Positions 1 to 7,876 of a stretch of 64,000 nucleotides of DNA are shown one piece after another (within the stretch, counting starts at the first letter, position 1; each line of letters opens with the position of its first letter). Source of the stretch: DAINPP01 sp036743375 (lineage in GTDB: Bacteria; Thermotogota; Thermotogae; MWEM01); NCBI GenBank assembly GCA_036743375.1, contig DAINPP010000010.1, positions 1-64,000 of the forward strand, in the 5' to 3' direction. The notes beneath the pieces were generated by a model. It was given only the letters and a program-made list of their open reading frames with translations. It was not told the origin of the DNA and did not search any database. The position numbers and the translations under genes are program-made.

Positions 1-188
1 CCCGCCGATAACGGTAATACCCCGTTGTTCTCAAGCAGTACCATTCCCTGTGCGGCAATAGATCTTGACAGCTCTGCATTCTTTATCTCTCTTGAACTGA
101 TCTGATCAGAAAGACTCGCAGCCACCGTCATCCCGCATAAGGCCAACAGAATAACCCAAACACTTAACGCTTTAAGGCTTCTCTTCAA
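1..188 (-). CDS. Glycoside hydrolase family 3 protein, N-terminal part only
   Basis: Partial gene that runs off the left edge; only about 62 residues are visible. They begin with a basic N-terminus and a hydrophobic segment ending in an Ala-Ala-Ser stretch, read as a signal peptide. Next comes SIAAQGMVLLENNGVLPL, which matches the opening of the C-terminal domain of GH3 beta-glucosidases (consensus GmVLLkN...LPL). That this motif comes directly after the signal peptide suggests the circularly permuted GH3 form in which the C-domain comes first. The start is taken as TTG at 188, about 8 nt after a GGAG; an in-frame GTG at 197 overlaps that GGAG and is less likely. Expected role (family knowledge): exo-acting beta-glycosidase on exported oligosaccharides. 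No active-site residues are visible. Confidence 0.7.
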   Translation of the reverse strand, partial: MKRSLKALSVWVILLALCGMTVAASLSDQISSREIKNAELSRSIAAQGMVLLENNGVLPLSA

Positions 189-633
189 AACACTCACTCC
201 TTTTAGTTTTTCTCTACCGAAATAGAGTTTCTTCCCCGTTTATCTCTTTCTCTCATGGGTTTGTATTTTTCTTGAATACTCTCGTTTCTATCTTCCCTAC
301 TCAATTAATTTGTTCATTGAATAAATTATATATACTTTTAATACGCAATACGAATCGAAATATCGTTCATTATTCTTCATCAAACTAAATATCAGACAAA
401 TAAAGATCAAATTCTTTTTCTTATGAAGGTATTCTCCCATTTTCTTATTGAAACGTGTTACAACGTTCAAATAGAAACGGGAAGAGCGCCTGAGGGATAT
501 GGAATTTTTATTTTTTATACCAAGCAAACTTATAAACGGGATTTTGTAGACGTGCTACGCGTTATGTGTCAAGCAAGTTACTATAAAGCTTAACGAGCTT
601 AACACAAATCAGTGGATAGGTGTTTTGAGGAAT
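189..633. other. Intergenic region, AT-rich, no gene recognised
   Basis: About 445 bases between the start of the GH3 gene and the end of the methyltransferase gene, both on the minus strand. It is AT-rich in the middle (about 300-460). The only minus-strand frame of note (297-527) opens with TTG, has no ribosome binding site and encodes a low-complexity Asn/Lys/Ile-rich peptide, so it is not called. The region probably holds the promoter of the GH3 gene, but I see no convincing -35/-10 pair or terminator hairpin. Confidence 0.5.
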
Positions 634-1335
634 TCAGTAGAGAAAGACCGGAGAAGCGACCTCGAGAAAGCCGGTTCCCCCGTTTTTCAGGCCTTTTATC
701 AGGAGCAGTCTGGCATGACTGTCCCTTTTCCCATAAACAGGGATGATGGATTTCATACTGAGATTGTTCTTTCTGAACGCAATGACCCAGTTTTCAAAAT
801 TCTGAGGGGTAATGACACAGCTGAAATAGCCCCTCGTCTTTAGAATATAAGCAGCGGCTTCACTGTAGATCTCACAGACATCTTCACGTGATGCCCTCGT
901 AAGTCCCCTGATCGCATCTGTCGTTTCCTTTCCCCGCCCTTCTATGTAATGTGGTGGATTGAAGACGCACAGTTCAGTTGATTCCGGTGCCAGATGATCT
1001 CTTATATGGCAAATATCAAATGATTTGAAAAGGAGTTCGGTTTGGATATCATTCTCCGCTTTCCCCCGATAGAAAAAGGGTTCCAATGAGTCCTGAATAT
1101 CGATCCCCTTTCCGGGGATGCAGAAGAATTTTGAGAGGCCGAAAGAGATAAAACCTGTCCCGCAGCCAAGCTCAACGAAAGAATTGGTCCTGTTCACAGG
1201 GAAGCTGTTCCACAGTAGGAGGACAGAAGCATGTGTAACCCTGTTTGAATTGTGATTTGAAAAGGTCTTTATCGGATAAGTCTCGATGAACGTCTGAAAC
1301 TCCGAAAAGCAGAGATCTGTTGACGGTTTGATAAT
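634..1335 (-). CDS. TrmN6/YfiC-like SAM-dependent N6-adenine methyltransferase
   Basis: Predicted class I methyltransferase of the tRNA1(Val) A37 N6-methyltransferase family. The SAM-binding motif ELGCGTGF and the catalytic NPPH (family NPPY/NPPF) are present, and the C-terminus has the family pattern ending in a short Pro-Val-x-Leu-Tyr tail. The start is a puzzle. The first canonical start in frame is GTG at 1197, which lies only a few residues before the SAM motif. The frame is open and family-like for about 46 codons further upstream (including NRVTHASVLLLW, where the family has its D-A-x-L-L segment). There it offers only ATA (1338), ATT (1335) or ATC (1332) after a good GAGGAAAG. I therefore place the start at ATT 1335, overlapping the TAA of the upstream lipoprotein gene. 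That gives 233 residues, close to the family length. Function is confident to family; tRNA target inferred. Confidence 0.7.
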   Translation of the reverse strand: MIKPSTDLCFSEFQTFIETYPIKTFSNHNSNRVTHASVLLLWNSFPVNRTNSFVELGCGTGFISFGLSKFFCIPGKGIDIQDSLEPFFYRGKAENDIQTELLFKSFDICHIRDHLAPESTELCVFNPPHYIEGRGKETTDAIRGLTRASREDVCEIYSEAAAYILKTRGYFSCVITPQNFENWVIAFRKNNLSMKSIIPVYGKRDSHARLLLIKGLKNGGTGFLEVASPVFLY

Positions 1336-3518
1336 TATCTTTCCTCGGTTGATCTCATGTCATCCTGATTCTCTTTAAATACGATATTCTCCGATTTTTT
1401 CAGTCTCTCATGATTCGAACTGATTCCGGTGACATTTTTCGTAATGTTGATATCCTTCAGAACGATATCCGAATTCATCGTACAGATGCCGATATTGGAA
1501 TTTGTCACAGTGCTTTCTATTGCACAGAGATAGGCACTCCGATCGACATAAACGGCCGTCTGTGAAGCCGAAAGAATGGAATTCCGGAGATTTATGGCGG
1601 AAGCACCGTTTAAAGTCAGAGCAGAACTCAGCCCTTTCAATTCAACATTCTTTGCATCCGCAGCGGATAATTTATCCATGATAACGGCATGATCGGCCGA
1701 AAAGGTGGAATCATTCAGAATCGCGTTGGAAAAGCCGTCCAGTTGAACTGCGAAGGTATCCGATTCGATATGACACTGATCGATTTCGAGATTTTTGATA
1801 TTCAAGATTCTGATCCCGGCTTCCGAATCGATTTTGACCTTTTTCAGTTTGACAGCCGTACAATCTGTTCCGGTGGCAAATACGTTTGTTTGTATTCCGG
1901 CATCCTCCATGAAGATAATCTCCGCATCAACGGCGTTGATAAATCTGTCAAATCCATCAACGGTCAGCCTCTGTGCACGCAGCTCGCCACCTGATTCGAT
2001 GATAAAGAAATCCGTATGGGAATCACCGAAAACGTCATAATCGTTCAGCCAGACCGATCCACCGGAGATATCTATGAGATTTTCAGTCCTCTGATTTTCT
2101 TCGGAAAAGTCCGTCCTGATCACTCTTTTTTTCTCCGAGTTGGAGGGAATACTCAGAAGCTGACCTTTAACGGTCAGAAGGCCACCGTCTTCAAAGATGA
2201 TTTCAACACCTTTTTCTATTCCCAGCATGAGATCTTTTGGAATCACTATCTCTGAATTGATCCTGTATGGCGAATAAAGAGAGGTGAGCAGGGTGTTTTC
2301 CTCGATTAGTCCTATTTCTGACGAAGTGATCGGAACGTACTTCTCGTTATAGGTTCTCAACGGATAGGAAGTCGAGCTTTCATTGCCCGCTTGATCCACG
2401 GCGGAAACGACATAATGGAGAAATCTCTCCTCCGTCCGGAACGAATCCATTTCGGTATCGGCAAGACGTACACGGTCATCCTGTCGGTTGAACCCATAGA
2501 CCCTGAATGTACTGTTCTCGGTTGAAACATCCTTCCAGGAGAGGATATAGGTCTTGTCAGTTTCCCTGATTCCGACTATTTCCGGCGTATCCGGCGGTGT
2601 CAGATCCACATAGATATCCTTGCGAATCTCCTTCAGATGTTCATTCGTATCCATTAATGAGATCAGAAGTGTATGCGTCCCCTCGGTGAAGGTAGAAAGG
2701 TCTAAATTCAGGAACTGATCGTTTAGCTTAAGCGGAATATTACCAAATGTTGCCTCACAGGTGATTAAGTCCGCCTCATCCCAATCGTCGTACAGCACAA
2801 AATTCATTTTCGTGTCATTACTACCGAGAAGATTCGGCAACTCCGATTCAACAACCGGCGCATCATCGACATCCGTATCGATTACAAAAGCCTTTTCCGC
2901 AGAAGCATTCCCCGCAAAATCTATGGCCTTGATCTTAAGGAGATAGCGTTCCCCTTTTTCGGCATTAAATGTAAAATCTTCTTCGGTACTGGAAAAGGCC
3001 TTAGCCGCTTTGGAGTCGGATAATTCCATCTCATAACCGGCAATATCGGAACCGTCCTCTTCGAGACAACTGAAATGCACTTGACCGCTTTTCAGCTGAT
3101 ATGAAATGGCAGGTTCTCGCGGTGCCGTCAGATCTATTCTGAACGTGGCTTCCGCCGGTGAATTATCCTTGATCCCAAACTCGTTGATGGCAAATGCCCT
3201 TATCAGATAGCTGCCTTCTCCGAGCTTTTCAGAAGGACAGGTGATCAGATGGTCCTGGATCTTTTCTGTACACTTCAGCACTTCTTCATCATTCGCTTTA
3301 CTATAGATAAAATACTCGTAAGTCAGTTTGTCGGAAGGGGTTTTATCATCCGTTCCACTCAATACGATATGGATACCCGTACTACCGTAGATGGGCTGTA
3401 TCTTTTCTATTTTCGTTTCAGGCGGCTTTATCTCCGTTTCTGGTGCACATGCGGCAAAAAACAGGATAACAATCGCCACAAACAGCATTATTTTAATAGT
3501 ATTCTTTCCGGCTTTCAC
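1335..3518 (-). CDS. Large lipoprotein with Ig/FN3-like repeats and a C-terminal beta-helix
   Basis: 727 residues. A classic lipoprotein signal (basic start, hydrophobic core, FFAAC lipobox) gives lipidated Cys24. Residues about 35-390 contain successive beta-sandwich-like units with signatures such as FRIDLTAPREP, FVIDTDVDDAPV and YVDLTPPDTPEI; these Asp-x-x-x-Pro-Pro turns recur about every 90-100 residues, as in bacterial Ig-like/FN3 repeats. From about residue 440 the sequence changes to short strands with Asn-rich turns typical of a right-handed parallel beta-helix. I see no catalytic motif. It is probably a surface or periplasmic binding or adhesion protein. Its stop codon overlaps the proposed start of the methyltransferase gene, and it follows the ECF ATPase genes after about 84 bases. 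Specific function unknown. Confidence 0.75.
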   Translation of the reverse strand: MKAGKNTIKIMLFVAIVILFFAACAPETEIKPPETKIEKIQPIYGSTGIHIVLSGTDDKTPSDKLTYEYFIYSKANDEEVLKCTEKIQDHLITCPSEKLGEGSYLIRAFAINEFGIKDNSPAEATFRIDLTAPREPAISYQLKSGQVHFSCLEEDGSDIAGYEMELSDSKAAKAFSSTEEDFTFNAEKGERYLLKIKAIDFAGNASAEKAFVIDTDVDDAPVVESELPNLLGSNDTKMNFVLYDDWDEADLITCEATFGNIPLKLNDQFLNLDLSTFTEGTHTLLISLMDTNEHLKEIRKDIYVDLTPPDTPEIVGIRETDKTYILSWKDVSTENSTFRVYGFNRQDDRVRLADTEMDSFRTEERFLHYVVSAVDQAGNESSTSYPLRTYNEKYVPITSSEIGLIEENTLLTSLYSPYRINSEIVIPKDLMLGIEKGVEIIFEDGGLLTVKGQLLSIPSNSEKKRVIRTDFSEENQRTENLIDISGGSVWLNDYDVFGDSHTDFFIIESGGELRAQRLTVDGFDRFINAVDAEIIFMEDAGIQTNVFATGTDCTAVKLKKVKIDSEAGIRILNIKNLEIDQCHIESDTFAVQLDGFSNAILNDSTFSADHAVIMDKLSAADAKNVELKGLSSALTLNGASAINLRNSILSASQTAVYVDRSAYLCAIESTVTNSNIGICTMNSDIVLKDINITKNVTGISSNHERLKKSENIVFKENQDDMRSTEER

Positions 3519-3602
3519 GATTTCCCCCCACCAATGGACTTATACTCAAAATTATACAATAATTCAGGTCGTAAAACAAATAATTCGGATAAATCATCCC
3601 AC

Positions 3603-4346
3603 TCAGGATATATACCTGAAGGGATCAAATATCCCCGTCTCTTTCATGAGTTTCTCATCCCTGAAAAATTCTTTTTTATCCCCATAAAACACAAGTTCCC
3701 CATCACTCATAACGGCAAGCTTTTCAAAGAAATCTCTGACGAGTGTCATATCATGCGTAACAACCACCACACCTCTGTTATCACCGGCCAAAGTGGTGAT
3801 GACTTGCTTCACCCGTTTTTTCCCCTTGGCATCCAATCCGGCGGTCGGTTCATCGAAGAAGATATAATCCGGATTCCAGACGATGGTACTGGCTATCGCC
3901 ACGAGTCGCTGCTCCCCTCCGGATAATTTAAACGGATTTCTTTCAAGATAAGTTACATCCAATCCGACATCCGTTAGTACTTCTCTCACCCGGCGCTGGA
4001 TATCATCGGTTATTCCGAAGTTTTTCAACGCAAAGGCAATCTCCTCGTAAACGGTCGGAGAAAAAAACTGTGCCTCCGGATACTGAAAGACGATCCCCGT
4101 CTTTCTCGTGATATCAAAACGGGTCTTTTTATTTCCCGTGTTCATCGCATCCACTTCCACACTGCCTTCCGTTGGAAGCAGCAACCCCGTTGCGAGTTGT
4201 GACAGGGTAGATTTTCCCGAACCGGTACGCCCCATCACCGCCAGCACTTCGCCTTTTCTGATCTCAAGGGAAACTGCACTCAATGCCTTCGTCTCAAAAG
4301 GGGTCTTTCTTGAATAATAATAACTGCTGTTTTCAAATTTTATCAT
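3603..4346 (-). CDS. ecfA2: Energy-coupling factor transporter ATPase EcfA2-like
   Basis: ABC ATPase of about 247 residues. Walker A is GRTGSGKST, the ABC signature LSGGEQRL, Walker B IFFDEPTAGLD, and an H-loop His follows in VVVTHDM. The Q-loop lies in VFQYPEAQFF, a form typical of cobalt/ECF ATPases. It should pair with EcfA1 to drive vitamin or metal uptake through EcfT and a substrate-binding S component at the inner membrane. The start is placed at ATG 4346, just after the upstream stop (4352-4354); TTG at 4355, overlapping that stop and nearer to AAAGGAAG, is an alternative. The longer reading frame from 4400 would lie inside ecfA1. No EcfT or S-component gene is present here. Confidence 0.88.
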   Translation of the reverse strand: MIKFENSSYYYSRKTPFETKALSAVSLEIRKGEVLAVMGRTGSGKSTLSQLATGLLLPTEGSVEVDAMNTGNKKTRFDITRKTGIVFQYPEAQFFSPTVYEEIAFALKNFGITDDIQRRVREVLTDVGLDVTYLERNPFKLSGGEQRLVAIASTIVWNPDYIFFDEPTAGLDAKGKKRVKQVITTLAGDNRGVVVVTHDMTLVRDFFEKLAVMSDGELVFYGDKKEFFRDEKLMKETGIFDPFRYIS

Positions 4347-4351
4347 ATCGT

Positions 4352-5116
4352 TCAATGACTTCCTTTGTTTTTGAGATGTTCCATTACCCAGTCGGAACAT
4401 TCTATCTCATCGTATTTTCTCAGCGATGGGATAACCATCTGCGGTGAACCGTATTTTTCTATCCGGCCTCTTCTGATAAAACAGATTTTATCCGAATAAG
4501 CGGCCGCCTCCATATCATGCGTAATCATGATGACCGTCTTGTTGTTCCTCCGGTATTTCAGAATCAACTGAAAGATGTCCCTCTGCCCTTCGGGATCGAG
4601 CATGGACAAGGGTTCGTCAAGCAGGAGAATTTCCGGATCCAAGACCAGTGCGGAAGCGATGGTCAACCTCTGTTTCTGCCCCCCCGAAAGGTTCATCGGA
4701 TTCTTTTTTTCATAACCCTGAAGCCCAACAAATGTGAGGGTTTCCTTCAACCTGGTCTTCATGATCTCCCTAGAAAAGCCGAGATTTTCCATCCCGAAAA
4801 CAACATCCTCCTCTACCGTAGAGGCGATGATCTGATTTTCGGGATTCTGAAAGACGAACCCGATCTTCTTTCTGATCTCGAGAACCATCGCCTCGTCTTT
4901 CGTGTTCATTCCAAAAACGGTAATTTCACCGGAATCCGGTTTCAGTATTGAATTAATCATTTTCAGCAGGGTGGATTTTCCCGAACCGTTTCCACCGACC
5001 AGCGCAACGAATTCCCCCTGTTTAATTTCCAGGCTGATATTCGAGAGGATATTCCCCTGACGGTTGGCATCGTCCATCCCTTTATACGCAAAGGAAACAT
5101 GTTTTATACTGATCAA
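4352..5116 (-). CDS. ecfA1: Energy-coupling factor transporter ATPase EcfA1-like
   Basis: ABC ATPase of 254 residues with Walker A GGNGSGKST, Q-loop in VFQNPENQII, signature LSGGQKQRL, Walker B ILLLDEPLSMLD and His in MITHDME. The VFQNPENQ motif and the gene pair are typical of the EcfA1/EcfA2 heterodimer (CbiO family). It overlaps the 3' end of the rlmI-like gene by 4 bp (ATGA) and is followed at once by ecfA2, so the genes are probably translationally coupled. The EcfT transmembrane partner normally encoded downstream is absent: the next gene after ecfA2 is an unrelated lipoprotein. Confidence 0.9.
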   Translation of the reverse strand: MISIKHVSFAYKGMDDANRQGNILSNISLEIKQGEFVALVGGNGSGKSTLLKMINSILKPDSGEITVFGMNTKDEAMVLEIRKKIGFVFQNPENQIIASTVEEDVVFGMENLGFSREIMKTRLKETLTFVGLQGYEKKNPMNLSGGQKQRLTIASALVLDPEILLLDEPLSMLDPEGQRDIFQLILKYRRNNKTVIMITHDMEAAAYSDKICFIRRGRIEKYGSPQMVIPSLRKYDEIECSDWVMEHLKNKGSH

Positions 5117-6309
5117 ATGACTGCACCTTTCATGATGATATAAAATTTAAGAAATTCTGTTTCAAAGATATTAATCTTTACGGGGAAATCGAGCGGCTGT
5201 GATCCCCGGTGGAGGATGGTAAGTTCATGTCTGATATCCCCGGCAATCGCATAAAACATCATCTCAAGCTCCTCTTTGGAGACATTCTGAGAGCAACAAC
5301 TCGTCGCAAGGATTCCTCCCGTTCTCAGGATCTTCAACGCCCTCAGGTTGATTTCCTTGTACGCATTAAGGGCCCGCCCCTTCTTTCTTCTCGCATCGGT
5401 AAACGGCGGTGGATCCAGGACAATCAGATCCGCCCTCTGTCCTTCGATATCAAGGCGATGCAGATAATCGAAGGCGTTATAATTACTGAAGGCAAAGTTC
5501 TTAAACCCGTTTTCCGAAGCCGTCCCCTCAATAATTTCATCAAAAGTCTCTCCGGAATCGACAAACTCAACCATACCGAGATTCTCTTTCAGCAGGTTAA
5601 AACCAAATTGTCCGTAACCGCAGAAAAAATCATAGATGGTATTCTTCTTTCCGGGAAGCAGCCGTCTCGCATAATCCGCAAGGATCACAGAATTTTCCCG
5701 CTGTTCAAGATAAAAAACTGAATCCGCCTCACTGAACGGAAACAGTCTGTATTCGACACCGTTCAGCCCAAAGCGATACTGTTTGTCAATCAGTCCACAG
5801 ACCACTTCTATACGGTTTTCTATGTCCTCTTTCTTTCTTGAGGACGACAGATTTCTGATGACGATGTTTTCAGCACCGAGTTCTTTCAGAACGGAAATAA
5901 ATTCAGGAAGCAAAAGATCTCCTCCGGCCGTTGATGAAGAGACGATAAAAAGATCATCAAAACGATCACACTTCAATCCGGCTATTCCGTCGGCCAATCC
6001 GTTGAATACCCTGTAGATCTTTTTATCACCAAAGACGGCCTGTCTGAAATGAAAGGCCCTGATGAGTTTCTCCGCCACAAAATGCCTGTCAATTCTCTCG
6101 TTCTGTCTGGTAAGAAGTCTGACACGAATCTTGGAAGACGCATTATAATAGCCTTTCCCCACAAACTGACCGGAATAGGTGAAGACATCGACAATTTCAC
6201 CCTTTCGTATATCCCCCTTGACATCCGCTATCTCATTTTCGTAAATATACGGATGACCGTTTGATATTCTTCTTGAAATGTGAGAAACCAGCTTAATTTG
6301 TTTTATCAT
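5113..6309 (-). CDS. rlmI: RlmI-like 23S rRNA (cytosine-C5) methyltransferase
   Basis: About 398 residues. The N-terminus (about 1-75) has the PUA-type fold pattern of this family, with GHPYIYENEI and a later VGKGYYN. A central linker contains GLPADGI-like text (here GLADGIAGL). The Rossmann methyltransferase domain follows, with YDFFCGYGQFGFN as SAM motif, the catalytic-loop motif DPPPFT, and CCSQNVS near the C-terminus. Family members methylate C1962-type positions of 23S rRNA, using SAM. The start is ATG 6309 because AAAGG lies about 8 nt upstream; the frame can be extended three codons to GTG 6318. It heads the group ecfA1-ecfA2-lipoprotein-methyltransferase and has an extended -10 sequence upstream. 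The exact rRNA position is inferred. Confidence 0.82.
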   Translation of the reverse strand: MIKQIKLVSHISRRISNGHPYIYENEIADVKGDIRKGEIVDVFTYSGQFVGKGYYNASSKIRVRLLTRQNERIDRHFVAEKLIRAFHFRQAVFGDKKIYRVFNGLADGIAGLKCDRFDDLFIVSSSTAGGDLLLPEFISVLKELGAENIVIRNLSSSRKKEDIENRIEVVCGLIDKQYRFGLNGVEYRLFPFSEADSVFYLEQRENSVILADYARRLLPGKKNTIYDFFCGYGQFGFNLLKENLGMVEFVDSGETFDEIIEGTASENGFKNFAFSNYNAFDYLHRLDIEGQRADLIVLDPPPFTDARRKKGRALNAYKEINLRALKILRTGGILATSCCSQNVSKEELEMMFYAIAGDIRHELTILHRGSQPLDFPVKINIFETEFLKFYIIMKGAVI

Positions 6310-6378
6310 CCAACACACCTTTACGAATAATTAACCCGCTGATCCGGCTACCCGATGATACTCAGCGTACATTATAGG

Positions 6379-6387
6379 ATTATATCA
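6379..6387 (-). promoter_or_regulatory. Extended -10 promoter element before the rlmI-ecfA operon
   Basis: The minus strand reads TGATATAAT here, a perfect extended -10 (TGnTATAAT), about 70 bases upstream of the rlmI-like start and just after the tmk stop. No good -35 box is seen at 17 bp, which is usual for extended -10 promoters. The same TGATATAAT occurs before nagA, rex and proS. Confidence 0.5.
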
Positions 6388-6403
6388 CGTCAACTGCACT
6401 TTA

Positions 6404-7078
6404 TCAGTCGGGAGAATTAAAAAGACCTTTTCTGTACAACACATCCATAATCTCCTCGTGTATCCGTCCCGGGGCTTTTAATGCGTTGAAACGGATAAAT
6501 CTATCACTGTGCTTTTCAGCAAGCCATAAATAACCTTCTCTGACCCGCCTGAAAAAGGGTTCCTTCTCCCTTTCTAATCGGTCAAGGTTATCACGATCCA
6601 GTCTTTTAATGACTTCGGTCGACGGGACATCGAGAAACACGGTCAGATCCGGATAGACATTCTTCACGGCAAAATCGTTGAGCCATTCGACTTTATCGGC
6701 TCCGAGCTCGCGGCCAAATCCCTGATAAGCCACACTGGAATCCGCATAACGGTCTGCAATGAGTATTTCATCACGTTCGAGTGCGGGAATGATCACTTCA
6801 TCCGTCACCTGTGCCCTTGCGGTGATATAAAGCAGCAGTTCTGTTCTCTCACCGATGCTGAAATCCTCATGCAGGACGATTTGCCTCAGGGCCTCACCAA
6901 CATTCGTACAGCCGGGTTCTCTGAACAGTATCGGTTTTTTCCCGGCCCTTTTAAATTGCTCCATCAGCAGCTTGATCTGTGTCGTTTTTCCACAACCATC
7001 CAACCCTTCAAAAGAGATGAACAATCCTTTTTTCACCCGCTTGTCTTTATTCGGCAACCGTTGTTCCAACTTGCTCAC
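6404..7078 (-). CDS. tmk: Thymidylate kinase
   Basis: Phosphorylates dTMP to dTDP with ATP. The P-loop FEGLDGCGKTTQ, the substrate motif ADRYADSSVAYQG (with the DRY/DRF signature) and an Arg-rich lid around RLDRDNLDRLE are all present. At up to 224 residues it is of normal size. Two starts are possible. GTG 7078 has AAAGG about 9 nt upstream but lies inside pyrH and adds 14 residues before the usual beginning. GTG 7036, just after the pyrH stop, gives the typical VKKGLFISFEG N-terminus but has a poor ribosome binding site. The longer form is listed. Either way it is coupled to pyrH, joining two pyrimidine-nucleotide kinases in one transcript. Confidence 0.92.
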   Translation of the reverse strand: MSKLEQRLPNKDKRVKKGLFISFEGLDGCGKTTQIKLLMEQFKRAGKKPILFREPGCTNVGEALRQIVLHEDFSIGERTELLLYITARAQVTDEVIIPALERDEILIADRYADSSVAYQGFGRELGADKVEWLNDFAVKNVYPDLTVFLDVPSTEVIKRLDRDNLDRLEREKEPFFRRVREGYLWLAEKHSDRFIRFNALKAPGRIHEEIMDVLYRKGLFNSPD

Positions 7079-7745
7079 CCATAACAGCCTTTAACAGATT
7101 CCCCTTCTCGAAGAAATTGATCACCTGAATGGTCATGCCATACCGTTTACAGATAGAAAAGGCCTCCGTATCCATAATCCGGAGATTCTTGTCGATCGCT
7201 TCCGAATAACTGAGCGTGTCATATTTCACGGCATCTTTGACCTTCCGCGGATCAGCCGAGAAGATCCCATCGACTTTCGTCGCCTTAATGATGATCTGTG
7301 CCCCCATCTCCACGGCCCTCAAGGCAGCTGCCGTATCCGTTGTAAAGAAGGGATTACTCGTTCCGCCACCAAAGATGACGATTTCCCCGTTCTTTATCGA
7401 GTCATTGACCCTGTCATAGTTGATCTTCTCTGTAGACTGCAGTTGCACCACCTGTGAAAAGACACGAGCCGGCATCCCCGCCTTCTCAAAAAAGGATTTG
7501 AGATAGATGGCGTTGATATTCGTTCCGAGCATTCCGATCTGATCCGCCATCTTCGGTTCCAATTCGTCGAGCTCTGCTCCCCGGAAGATATTCCCGGCTC
7601 CTACCACCAGTCCAATGGAAACCTTTTTCTCCATAATTTCTCCGATCTCATCCACGAGATAAGCCATCTGCGTCTTTGAGAATCCCATCTCCCCTTCGCC
7701 GGAAAGGGCCTCGCCGGAAAGCTTCAGTAATATTCTACCGTACAT
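7047..7745 (-). CDS. pyrH: UMP kinase
   Basis: Amino-acid-kinase family UMP kinase, 232 residues, converting UMP to UDP with ATP. Recognised by LLKLSGEALSGE at the N-terminus, VVGAGNIFRG, and GGTSNPFFTTDTAAALRA, the motif of bacterial hexameric PyrH. A very strong ribosome binding site (CAGGAGGTGA) lies about 8 nt before ATG 7745. A rho-independent terminator stands directly upstream, so expression depends on readthrough from tsf or on a weak local promoter. The frr gene that commonly follows pyrH is not here; tmk takes its place. Confidence 0.95.
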   Translation of the reverse strand: MYGRILLKLSGEALSGEGEMGFSKTQMAYLVDEIGEIMEKKVSIGLVVGAGNIFRGAELDELEPKMADQIGMLGTNINAIYLKSFFEKAGMPARVFSQVVQLQSTEKINYDRVNDSIKNGEIVIFGGGTSNPFFTTDTAAALRAVEMGAQIIIKATKVDGIFSADPRKVKDAVKYDTLSYSEAIDKNLRIMDTEAFSICKRYGMTIQVINFFEKGNLLKAVMGEQVGTTVAE

Positions 7746-7766
7746 TCATTCACCTCCTGAAAACTC

Positions 7767-7798
7767 AAAAAAAGGACGTTCCCATACGAGAACGTCCT
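7767..7798 (-). terminator. Rho-independent terminator after tsf
   Basis: On the minus strand a 9-bp perfect stem (AGGACGTTC / GAACGTCCT) with an 8-nt loop is followed directly by a run of T. It lies between the tsf stop and the pyrH ribosome binding site, only about 20 bases before the pyrH start. It could also act as an attenuator for pyrH-tmk. Confidence 0.85.
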
Positions 7799-7851
7799 CT
7801 GTATCTATAACTAAAACGGATATGAAGTCTCCTGATTTCTGAGAACTCCTG

Positions 7852-7876
7852 AAAACTTTAACATGGTTAAAGTTTT
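7852..7876. other. 11-bp perfect inverted repeat overlapping the tsf stop codon
   Basis: AAAACTTTAAC, then ATG, then GTTAAAGTTTT. The stem is 11 bp with a 3-nt loop, and the tsf stop codon lies in it. It may stabilise the 3' end of the tsf mRNA or act with the terminator about 55 bases downstream. There is no long T run of its own. Confidence 0.6.

Noticed and set aside
297..527. Minus-strand frame of 76 codons in the left intergenic region
   Set aside because: TTG start, no ribosome binding site, low-complexity Asn/Lys/Ile composition in an AT-rich region.
625..843. Plus-strand frame inside the methyltransferase gene
   Set aside because: Antisense shadow of the gene with SAM motif; no independent support.
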